7,521 nucleotides of DNA from contig JAADFM010000087.1 in assembly GCA_013152845.1 (NCBI GenBank), positions 1 through 7,521 on the forward strand. The letters are read 5' to 3'. The position numbers and the translations under genes were made by a program. The notes under the pieces were generated by a model. It ran no database searches and was not told where the DNA came from. It saw nothing but the letters and a program-made list of their open reading frames with translations. Below are positions 1-4,639 of this stretch, one piece after another. Within the stretch, counting starts at the first letter, position 1, and every line of letters begins with the position of its first letter. This DNA comes from Methanobacteriota archaeon. GTDB lineage: Archaea > Hydrothermarchaeota > Hydrothermarchaeia > Hydrothermarchaeales > JAADFM01.

Positions 1-115
1 CACCATCGACGGCGTCGGGATGCTGGTGGGCCAGGGGGTGGAGGCATGGCTCATCTGGCTGGACGTCGAGCCCCCGGCGGATGTGATGAGGCGCGCGGTG
101 GAGGGGGAGCTGTAA
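1..115 (+). CDS. aroE: Shikimate dehydrogenase, C-terminal 37 residues (partial at window edge)
   Basis: The first complete codon starts at position 2 and the frame ends at TAA 113-115. The visible tail reads DGVGMLVGQG, then a segment with W-L-I-W, then V-E-P-P-A-D-V-M. This matches the end of shikimate dehydrogenases, where the D-G-x-G-M-L-V-x-Q-G-A segment is followed by an aromatic/W-T-G-x-x-P stretch and a final M-R-x-A helix. That enzyme reduces 3-dehydroshikimate to shikimate with NADPH in the cytoplasmic aromatic amino acid pathway. The catalytic Lys/Asp and the nucleotide-binding domain lie outside the window, so identity rests on the C-terminal motif alone. The gene converges on the small minus-strand gene at 120-386 with only 4 nt between the two stop codons. 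No terminator is visible in that gap. Confidence 0.8.
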   Translation, partial: TIDGVGMLVGQGVEAWLIWLDVEPPADVMRRAVEGEL

Positions 116-119
116 GCCA

Positions 120-386
120 TCAGCCGAAGAGGCCAGAGACCGCCGCCAGGCCGCGGAAGAAGTAGAGGTAGACCAGGAGCAGCACCGCCACGTGGAAGAG
201 GAAGGAGGCCAGGAGGCTCCTGCGCCTCCTCTGGGTGTTCACCTCGTCGGCGCACTCTTCGCAGATGGGCACCCCCCGCAGCTTAAGTGTCCTGGAGCAC
301 CTGATGCACCTGCCGCCCTCCAGGTTCTTCCAGGCCTTCTCCATCTCCAGCGGCCGGTCCACCTCGAGAAGGAACCCCTCACCCAT
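120..386 (-). CDS. Small zinc-ribbon protein with one C-terminal membrane helix
   Basis: The 88-residue product has an N-terminal hydrophilic part and a four-cysteine knuckle pair (C27-x2-C30 and C42-x2-C45, in the contexts CIRC and CEEC), which is a likely zinc site. Next comes a basic patch (RRRR at 53-56) and one hydrophobic segment at about 58-78 rich in L, V, F and Y. The basic patch before the helix predicts a cytoplasmic zinc ribbon anchored in the membrane. The start is ATG 384-386, because GGGAGGAT lies 5 nt upstream. The open frame continues to 431 but has no better signal there. The start overlaps the end of the upstream small gene by 8 nt, which suggests translational coupling. 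I do not recognise a named family; such zinc-ribbon/TM proteins are common in archaea and usually uncharacterised. Confidence 0.75.
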   Translation of the reverse strand: MGEGFLLEVDRPLEMEKAWKNLEGGRCIRCSRTLKLRGVPICEECADEVNTQRRRRSLLASFLFHVAVLLLVYLYFFRGLAAVSGLFG

Positions 387-576
387 GGGCCATCCTCCCG
401 GTGTACCTGAAGACACACTTCCCTGAGGCATAGAGGTCGTAGCGCGCCCCCAGGGCCTCGGCCTCCCTGGATATGCCCAGGATGGTCTCCGGGTCCCCGC
501 TCCTGTTGCTTTCGCACCTCACCCTGGTGTGATGGGTGCAGTAGGTGCAGAGCCACCCCTTCTTCTTGGGTCCCAT
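379..576 (-). CDS. Hypothetical 65-residue Cys-containing protein
   Basis: From ATG 574-576 the product begins MGPKKKGWLCTYC and ends FRYTGRMAHG. It holds a C-x2-C pair near residue 10 and two further cysteines (about 20 and 53), so a zinc-binding fold is possible but not shown. The open frame continues upstream to an ATG at 658-660. However, that upstream part runs through AT-rich DNA holding the probable TATA box (620-630) and encodes a Y/I-rich stretch typical of translated promoter DNA, so I chose the internal ATG. No clear Shine-Dalgarno is visible. The predicted transcription start near 600 gives a short leader. It overlaps the zinc-ribbon gene downstream by 8 nt and probably forms a two-gene unit with it. 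I do not recognise the family. Confidence 0.55.
   Translation of the reverse strand: MGPKKKGWLCTYCTHHTRVRCESNRSGDPETILGISREAEALGARYDLYASGKCVFRYTGRMAHG
392..399 (-). promoter_or_regulatory. Ribosome binding site GGGAGGAT
   Basis: The minus-strand GGGAGGAT sits 5 nt before ATG 384-386. It decides the start of the zinc-ribbon gene over in-frame upstream codons reaching 431. It lies inside the coding end of the upstream gene. Confidence 0.7.
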
Positions 577-719
577 GTATCCAAATTGTACCCACGCCCC
601 CCATATATATTCCGGATATATTTTATATACACGTATATATTCAGGCAGGTTTCCTGCCATGCCGGCCGTACCGAAACCTATATATGACCCCCAGAAACGG
701 CAGTTTTTTGTGGTGTGAT
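577..719. promoter_or_regulatory. AT-rich divergent promoter region
   Basis: This stretch separates two outward-facing small genes. On the minus strand GTATATAAAAT (620-630) is a good archaeal TATA box, placing transcription start near 600. On the plus strand CCTATATATG (677-686) is a second TATA box, placing start near 708-712, just before the proposed ATG at 720. Further TATATAT-like tracts occur at 602-609 and 633-640. A perfect inverted repeat (644-658) lies between the two boxes. Assignments are by motif and spacing only. Confidence 0.6.
644..658. repeat. Perfect inverted repeat GGCAGG-TTT-CCTGCC
   Basis: A 6-bp perfect stem with a 3-nt centre lies between the two divergent TATA boxes. 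It could be an operator for a dimeric regulator or simply chance. It lies upstream of both predicted transcription starts, so it is not a terminator for either flanking gene. Confidence 0.4.
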
Positions 720-896
720 ATGGTAGGCTGTCCGTACTACCGGTTTCTGGAGAACTGCTACAGTCCCGGCAAGGACTGCGGCCACAGGGAGCACTTCTGC
801 AGGGGGGAGATAATCCGCCAGCTGGGTCCCGAGGTCCTGGACCAGATTGATTTCGAGACGGGCGGGGTCCCGGTCAGGCTTATGATGGAGAGGTGA
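720..896 (+). CDS. Small Cys-rich hypothetical protein (58 residues)
   Basis: The product begins MVGCPYYRFLENC, continues with S-P-G-K-D-C-G-H-R-E-H-F-C-R-G, and ends with a hydrophilic C-terminus. Cysteines and two histidines are packed into the first 30 residues (pattern C-x8-C-x6-C-x5-C, with H-x2-H between the last two), which is typical of a small metal-binding protein. Three in-frame starts exist. ATG 684 lies inside the TATA box and is unlikely. TTG 708 would add one further cysteine (W-C-D). ATG 720 has GGTGTGAT just upstream, resembling the 3' part of an archaeal ribosome binding site, and is my choice. The stop at 894-896 lies 1 nt from the stop of the convergent HEAT-repeat gene. 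I do not recognise a named family. The ordered Cys/His spacing and uninterrupted frame argue that it is real. Confidence 0.6.
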   Translation: MVGCPYYRFLENCYSPGKDCGHREHFCRGEIIRQLGPEVLDQIDFETGGVPVRLMMER

Positions 897-897
897 C

Positions 898-1737
898 TCA
901 CTTCTTTTTCGTCTTTTTCTGGGTCTCCTTGACCAGGTCCGAGACCGTGGCCGCCCGGAAGACCCTGGCCTCCGGGAAATAGACGTTCACCACCGCCGGG
1001 TCCTCCATGAGGTCCCCCAGGCACTTTATGACCTCGGGGTTGCATGTGGCCCCCAGGGCGCAGGCCGAGCTTGCCCGGACGTCCTCCCTGGCGTCCTTCA
1101 TCATCTCCATGAGCCTGGGCACTGCCGGGGCGATGAGCTCTGGCTCCCTCACCCCTATCTGGGCCAGGGCATAGGCGGCATTCTCCTCCACCCCGGGGGA
1201 TGAGTTGAGGAGCTCGATGAGCCTTGGAATCATGTCCTTTACTAGCTCCGGCTCCTGGTTGCCGATGAGGCCCAGGATGTAGGCGCTGTTGGTCTGGACC
1301 ACCTCGTTGTCCTCCTGGAGGGCGTCCTTGAAGACCTGGACCGAGTCCTTGACCAGGGCGACGTTGCCCTTGGCCAGGAGGGCCAGCCCGCAGGCAGCGT
1401 TGGCCTTCTCGATGTCGCTCCCGGAGGTCAGGTAGTCCAGGAGGATGGCGGTCCCCTCCTCGGCCAGGGCGGGCTCTTCCTCGGCCAGGTTGGCCAGGGC
1501 ATATGCCGCGTAACGCCGGATTCCCAGATTGGGGTCCTTCAGGAGTGCCGTAAGAGACGGGGCCACCGGTTTGAGCTCTTCGGTGAATATCTCGGAGAGG
1601 GTGGCAAGAATCCGGGCCGAGGTCACCTTGGCGAACTCGTCCTCTCCCTCCAGGAGCTCCACAAGCGGCCGGATGAAGGACTCCAGGAGCACCGGGTTCC
1701 TCTCGGTCAGCTCCTCGATCAGCATGAGGGCCTCCAT
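898..1737 (-). CDS. HEAT-repeat protein (N-terminus probably longer)
   Basis: From ATG 1735-1737 the product has 279 residues built of about six helical repeats of 35-42 residues. Recognisable repeat cores include RRYAAYALANLAEEEPAL (74-91), NAACGLALLAKGN (113-125), TNSAYILGLIGNQEPELV (149-166), ENAAYALAQIGVREPELI (185-202) and RASSACALGATCNPEVI (221-237). These match HEAT or PBS-lyase-type repeats, which form a curved alpha-solenoid used for protein-protein contacts; there is no sign of an active site. The C-terminus is Lys-rich (QKKTKKK), possibly a nucleic-acid or surface contact. The partner is unknown. The frame stays open upstream of 1737 for a further 44 codons with protein-like sequence, so the ATG given here probably truncates the first repeat (see 1738-1890). 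The gene is convergent with the small gene ending at 896. Confidence 0.8.
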   Translation of the reverse strand: MEALMLIEELTERNPVLLESFIRPLVELLEGEDEFAKVTSARILATLSEIFTEELKPVAPSLTALLKDPNLGIRRYAAYALANLAEEEPALAEEGTAILLDYLTSGSDIEKANAACGLALLAKGNVALVKDSVQVFKDALQEDNEVVQTNSAYILGLIGNQEPELVKDMIPRLIELLNSSPGVEENAAYALAQIGVREPELIAPAVPRLMEMMKDAREDVRASSACALGATCNPEVIKCLGDLMEDPAVVNVYFPEARVFRAATVSDLVKETQKKTKKK

Positions 1738-1890
1738 GCGGTCCTTCTCATTATTGCTACCCAGGAGCGTGTGAATCTTCTCGAGTTCTGCTACCTCTTC
1801 AGGGGTGATTCTTTCATACCTCCTGATGTTTTTTTCAGTCTCCAGGGCTAGACTTGCCCTCTGGACTAATTAAAATTTGGGGTGCAGTGC
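1738..1890 (-). other. Upstream of HEAT gene: in-frame coding-like extension, misplaced RBS, promoter
   Basis: On the minus strand the HEAT-gene frame remains open from 1737 back to a TAA at 1870-1872. It encodes protein-like sequence that includes ETEKNIRRYERITPEEV and then AELEKIHTLLGSNNEKDR, which would complete the first helical repeat. This extension has no ATG, GTG or TTG in frame. AGGAGGT (1818-1824) directly abuts an out-of-frame ATG (1815-1817) whose frame closes after 8 codons. One extra base within about 1810-1814 would join that ATG to the main frame, giving M-K-(D/E)-I-T-P-E-E-V. An AT-rich AAATTTTAATT element near 1868-1878 is a possible TATA box. A real non-standard start, a short upstream ORF, and a consensus error are all compatible. 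Confidence 0.45.
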
Positions 1891-2334
1891 CTACCTTTTG
1901 AGCCATGTGAGGCACCGGTCCAGGAGGCAGTGTAGGGTATCGGGCAGCCACAGGCCGAGGACGAGTGGTCCCAGGTGGCGGGATGAAGGCCAGGGCAGGC
2001 TCACCCCGATGCTCAGTAGCCAGAGGGCGAGCCAGAGCATCCCTGCGAGGTAGGCCACCCGGGTGAGAGGGCCGAGGAGGATGCTGTGTGAGATGCCCCG
2101 GTGGCGGAAGAGCTCCTTGTATGGGTACCAGAGGAACCCGAGTGGTCCCCAGCGCCTCAGGGACCCGCTGCCCCGGTCCACGTCCAGGTCCGGTGACAGC
2201 CAGAGTAGGCTGAAGAGGTAGGAGAGCACAAAGACCAGGAGGAAGTCCTGCCCCACGCCCCGGCCCGCCAGGACATAGACCGCGATGCCGAGGAGGAGGA
2301 TGCCGGTGATGTTGTGGGTGGTATCGCCGGGCAT
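1891..2334 (-). CDS. DUF2227-type (YdjM-like) metal-binding membrane protein
   Basis: The 147-residue product starts MPGDTTHNITG, like DUF2227 members that begin MPSGxTHD. The family motifs follow in order: SPDLD at 47-51, RWG at 61-63, W-Y-P-Y at 69-72, HRGISHS at 78-84 and PDTLH at 131-135. The spaced His and Asp residues suggest a metal site at the membrane surface. Hydrophobic segments lie at about 10-24, 31-46, 86-113 and 121-131. The related YdjM family is annotated as metal-dependent hydrolases, but no substrate is established, so the biochemical role is unknown. The frame stays open to a GTG at 2389-2391 that would overlap the fumarase beta stop. I prefer ATG 2332-2334 because the family starts here and because a TATA box lies about 27 nt upstream, fitting a leaderless or very short-leader transcript. 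Confidence 0.8.
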   Translation of the reverse strand: MPGDTTHNITGILLLGIAVYVLAGRGVGQDFLLVFVLSYLFSLLWLSPDLDVDRGSGSLRRWGPLGFLWYPYKELFRHRGISHSILLGPLTRVAYLAGMLWLALWLLSIGVSLPWPSSRHLGPLVLGLWLPDTLHCLLDRCLTWLKR

Positions 2335-2387
2335 GGGGGCTGCTTTATACCTCCCGGATATATATCTGTTAAAGGCCCCCGGCCCCT
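2335..2387 (-). promoter_or_regulatory. Promoter of the DUF2227-type gene
   Basis: GATATATATCC (2356-2366, minus strand) is a TATA box centred about 27 nt from ATG 2334, so transcription should start at or next to the ATG. A GGGAGGT lies between them, 14 nt from the ATG, which is too far to be a typical ribosome binding site for it. Confidence 0.55.
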
Positions 2388-2921
2388 TCACCTGTGGATA
2401 CGGGAATAGACGTCCCCGCCCTTTGAGTCAACGGCCACCACCGCCGGGAACTCCTCCACCTCCAGGCGCAGGAGGGCCTCGGGACCCAGGTCGGGGTAGG
2501 CTGCCACCTCGGCCTTCTTAATCCTCCCTGACAGAAGTGCCCCGGCCCCCCCGATGGCCGCAAAATAAACCGCCCCGTGCTCTGCGATGGCCTCTACTAC
2601 CTCCGGCCCGCGCCGCCCCTTGCCTATCATACCTTTAAGTCCTTCATCCAGGAGCCTTGGGGTATAGGGGTCCATGCGCGATGCCGTTGTGGGCCCGGCG
2701 GCCCCAAGGACCCGCCCCGGCCTGGCAGGGGTGGGCCCCATGTAGTAGATGACCTGACCGCGCAGGTCCACCGGCAGCTCCTCGCCCCCCTCCAGGGCCT
2801 CCACCATCGCCCTGTGGGTGGCGTCCCGGGCTGCATAAAGGATGCCGGATATCGCCACCCGGTCACCTGCCCGCAGCTCGGCGACGGCCTCGTCGGTGAG
2901 GGGTGTCCGGAGGTGCTTCAA
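2388..2921 (-). CDS. fumB: Fumarate hydratase class I, beta subunit
   Basis: The 177-residue protein is the small subunit of the iron-sulfur fumarase found in many archaea. Its motifs include GDRVAISGILYAARDATHR (19-37), YYMGPTPARPG (59-69), GPTTASRMDPYTP (76-88), KGMIGKG (96-102) and AAIGGAGALL (121-130), all characteristic of the C-terminal domain of class I fumarases. With the alpha subunit upstream it would interconvert fumarate and malate in the cytoplasm, part of the incomplete TCA cycle of many methanogen-related archaea. The same fold serves L-tartrate dehydratase, which cannot be excluded from sequence alone. The start is TTG 2919-2921, supported by GGGAGGTG 5 nt upstream. The TTGA overlap with the alpha stop implies coupled translation of the two subunits. 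Length is normal for a stand-alone beta subunit. Confidence 0.9.
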   Translation of the reverse strand: MKHLRTPLTDEAVAELRAGDRVAISGILYAARDATHRAMVEALEGGEELPVDLRGQVIYYMGPTPARPGRVLGAAGPTTASRMDPYTPRLLDEGLKGMIGKGRRGPEVVEAIAEHGAVYFAAIGGAGALLSGRIKKAEVAAYPDLGPEALLRLEVEEFPAVVAVDSKGGDVYSRIHR

Positions 2922-4033
2922 AGCTCCACCTCCCTGAAGCGGTGGGCGTGGCAGTCCATGTTCACCGCCACCGGGAGGCTGCCGATGTGGCAGGGCCGGG
3001 CCTCGATGTGGATGTCCAGGACCGTGGTGCGCCCGCCCATGCCCTGGGGACCGATGCCCAGGCCGTTGACTGCCTCCAGGAGCTCCAGTTCCTTCCCGGC
3101 ATAGAAGGGGTCCGGGTTCCGCCTGCCGATGCCCCGGTAGAGGGCCTTCTTGGCCAGGATGGCGCAGGTCTCGAAGTTGCCGCCCAGCCCCACGCCCAGG
3201 ACCCCCGGGGGGCAGGGGTTGGGCCCCGCCTTCTCCACGGTCTCCAGGACGAACTCCTTAACGCCTTCCCAGCCGGCCGAGGGAGGGAGCATCCTGAGGG
3301 CGCTCATGTTCTCGCTTCCTGAGCCCTTGGCCGCAAAGAGTATCTTCAATCTGTCACCGGGCACCACCTCGATGTGGACTGCTGCGGGAGTGTTGTCCCC
3401 GGTGTTGCCCCTCCTCAGGGGGTCGGCGGCCATGGATTTCCTGAGGTAGCCCTCCTGGTACCCCTGCCTCACCCCTTCGTTGATGGCCTCAACAAGGCCC
3501 GGCCGGTCGAAGGCCACCTCCTCCCCAAGCTCCACGAAGACCACCGCCGTACCGGTGTCCTGGCAGTAGGGTATCCTCTCACTGGCTGCGATTTCTGCAT
3601 TCTCCAGGAGTTTCTCCAGGATGTCCCTGCCCAGGGGCGAGTCCTCGTCCTCGAGGGCGCCTTTGAGGGCCTCCAGGAGGTCCCCCCTGGCATCGTGGCA
3701 GGCCTCCACGGCCATCTCCTTTATGGAATCGGACACCCTTTGCAGCTCCACCGTCCTCATAGTGGCTAATATGGTACGGCTTAGTATAAAAAACTCAGCT
3801 CTCCTCTCGGGGATTATCAGCATGGTGTCGTAGCCTTTTATCATCAGGGACCCTATATCCTGCCCATCCTCGCCCTCCCCTTCGGGACCCAGGAGCCTGA
3901 CCCCTTCCAGGGTGAGGTTCATGAACTCGTCGAAACCCCGCAGTATCCCCCGGTATTCCATGCCGTTTCGCAAAACGATGCGCACCTTTTTGTTGAGGCT
4001 CTTGTTCAAGAGTTTTTCCGGTTTTATTGCCAT
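2918..4033 (-). CDS. Sm-like (LSm) domain in one frame with fumarate hydratase alpha subunit
   Basis: One open frame from ATG 4031-4033 encodes 371 residues. Residues 1-76 are a complete archaeal Sm fold: Sm1 with EYRGILRGFDEFMNLTLEG, an acidic variable loop (GPEGEGEDGQD), and Sm2 as MIKGYDTMLIIP, where KG replaces the usual RG. Such proteins form RNA-binding heptamer rings. After a 15-residue linker, residues 92-371 are a full-length class I fumarase alpha subunit beginning MRTVELQRV at ATG 3758-3760. Its cluster-binding cysteines are present in YCQDTG (157), NPCPPG (274) and NFETC (290), with the signature AAKGSGSENMS and the HIEARPCHIG end. Its last codons overlap the beta gene. A TATA box 26 nt upstream predicts a leaderless ATG 4033. 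Whether the two parts are translated as one protein is doubtful: the linker is AT-rich and looks intergenic, and one extra base would end Lsm before it. The two domain identities are secure; the fusion is not. Confidence 0.85.
   Translation of the reverse strand: MAIKPEKLLNKSLNKKVRIVLRNGMEYRGILRGFDEFMNLTLEGVRLLGPEGEGEDGQDIGSLMIKGYDTMLIIPERRAEFFILSRTILATMRTVELQRVSDSIKEMAVEACHDARGDLLEALKGALEDEDSPLGRDILEKLLENAEIAASERIPYCQDTGTAVVFVELGEEVAFDRPGLVEAINEGVRQGYQEGYLRKSMAADPLRRGNTGDNTPAAVHIEVVPGDRLKILFAAKGSGSENMSALRMLPPSAGWEGVKEFVLETVEKAGPNPCPPGVLGVGLGGNFETCAILAKKALYRGIGRRNPDPFYAGKELELLEAVNGLGIGPQGMGGRTTVLDIHIEARPCHIGSLPVAVNMDCHAHRFREVEL
2927..2934 (-). promoter_or_regulatory. Ribosome binding site GGGAGGTG for fumarase beta
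   Basis: A strong GGGAGGTG with a 5-nt spacer precedes TTG 2921. It lies within the last codons of the alpha subunit and supports the TTG as a genuine start with a 4-nt overlap. Confidence 0.75.
3761..3805 (-). other. Linker between Lsm and fumarase alpha, intergenic-like
   Basis: These 45 nt hold 18 G+C by count, well below the flanking coding DNA, and contain a T6 run followed by ATACTAA, which resembles an archaeal terminator or promoter element. They encode R-A-E-F-F-I-L-S-R-T-I-L-A-T in the fused frame. In a neighbouring frame a TGA lies right after the Sm fold; one more C in the CCCC run near 3806-3811 would give ...IIP-REES-stop. Confidence 0.6.
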
Positions 4034-4089
4034 CGGTATCAATGGTATATAAACCTATATAAATACTTTATAACTGGAGGTCATGCGGT
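4034..4089. promoter_or_regulatory. Compact divergent promoter with two TATATAAA boxes 10 bp apart, plus tbp RBS
   Basis: The identical 8-mer TATATAAA occurs at 4046-4053 and 4056-4063. Read on the minus strand, each is the archaeal consensus TTTATATA. The distal box for each direction fits: 4056-4063 is centred 26 nt from the Lsm ATG at 4033 (leaderless), and 4046-4053 is centred about 26 nt before 4076, where GGAGGT (4076-4081) begins as ribosome binding site for TTG 4090. The two transcription units thus share a core of 18 bp, so pre-initiation complexes in the two directions may exclude each other. Because the plus-strand gene encodes TBP itself, autoregulation is possible (inference). 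Confidence 0.7.
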
Positions 4090-4630
4090 TTGCGCGAGAG
4101 TAATGTCAAAATCGAAAACGTGGTAGCATCCACGGCCCTGGGACAGACCTTCGACCTGGGGCTTATTACCGTGGCCCTGGACAGGGTGGAATACGAGCCC
4201 GAGCAGTTCCCGGGCCTTGTGTACCACCTGGACGAGCCCAAGGCCGCCGCCCTGATATTCGGCTCCGGAAAGATAGTCTGCACCGGGGCCAAGAGCATCG
4301 AGGAGGCCAAGGTGGCCATAGACAGGATCATCGAGAAGAGAGGCCGGCGTGGACATCAAGGGGAAACCGGAGGTCATCGTCCAGAACGTTGTGGCCACCG
4401 CCAACCTGAACGCCGACCTCAACCTGGACGCCATTGCGATAGGCCTCGACGGTACCGAGTACGAGCCCGAGCAGTTCCCGGGCCTTGTGTACAGGATGAA
4501 CGACCCGAAGGTCGTCCTGCTCCTTTTCGGCTCAGGCAAGATAGTCTGCACCGGGGCCAAATCCGTGGAGGATGCCGAGAGGGCAGCCGCCAACGTGAGG
4601 AAGAAGCTCAGCGACCTGGGGCTTTTGTGA
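4090..4630 (+). CDS. tbp: TATA-binding protein (TBP), reading frame interrupted mid-gene
   Basis: The general transcription factor TBP binds TATA boxes and recruits TFB and RNA polymerase. Both halves of its pseudo-symmetric saddle are present. The first (TTG 4090 to about 4338, 83 residues) has VKIENVVAST, EQFPGLVYHLDEPKAA, and LIFGSGKIVCTGAKS. The second (about 4340-4627, 96 residues) has EVIVQNVVATANLNADLNL, EQFPGLVYRM, and LLFGSGKIVCTGAKS, ending L-G-L-L. Together they give about 179 residues, the normal length. They lie in different frames: after ...D-R-I-I-E-K (to 4338) the sequence continues as E-A-G-V-D-I-K one base out of phase, inside an AG-rich run (4334-4343). Dropping one base, or adding one AG pair (giving K-R-E-A-G), restores the frame. 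Without repair the first frame runs to 4647 with an unrelated tail. TTG 4090 is chosen for its GGAGGT 8 nt upstream; ATG 4083 is out of frame. A real lesion would need a second tbp elsewhere. Confidence 0.88.
4192..4492 (+). repeat. Direct repeats between the two halves of tbp (33 nt and 23 nt identical)
   Basis: The 33 nt at 4192-4224 recur exactly at 4460-4492 (encoding Y-E-P-E-Q-F-P-G-L-V-Y). The 23 nt at 4270-4292 recur exactly at 4538-4560 (K-I-V-C-T-G-A plus part of K). Both pairs are 268 nt apart, that is 89 codons plus the one base of the frame shift. The protein repeat is ancient in this family, but DNA-level identity including third positions is more than that explains. Confidence 0.85.
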
Positions 4631-4639
4631 GGTTTTCCC

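Noticed and set aside
577..660. ATG 658-660 as the start of the small minus-strand gene
   Set aside because: The extra codons run through the TATA box and AT tracts and look like translated promoter sequence.
2335..2391. Upstream GTG 2389-2391 as the start of the DUF2227-type gene, giving a GTGA overlap with fumarase beta
   Set aside because: The added residues are translated promoter DNA including a TATA box, and the family starts at the M-P-x-x-x-T-H motif found at ATG 2334.
2577..3322. Long plus-strand open frames opposite the fumarase genes
   Set aside because: They mirror the minus-strand codon pattern of GC-rich genes, lack ribosome binding sites, and give Pro/Gly/Arg-rich low-complexity products, while the minus strand encodes clear fumarase motifs.
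4083..4101. ATG 4083 as the tbp start
   Set aside because: It is out of frame with tbp, closes after six codons and lies only 1 nt from GGAGGT; TTG 4090 has suitable spacing and begins the conserved N-terminus.
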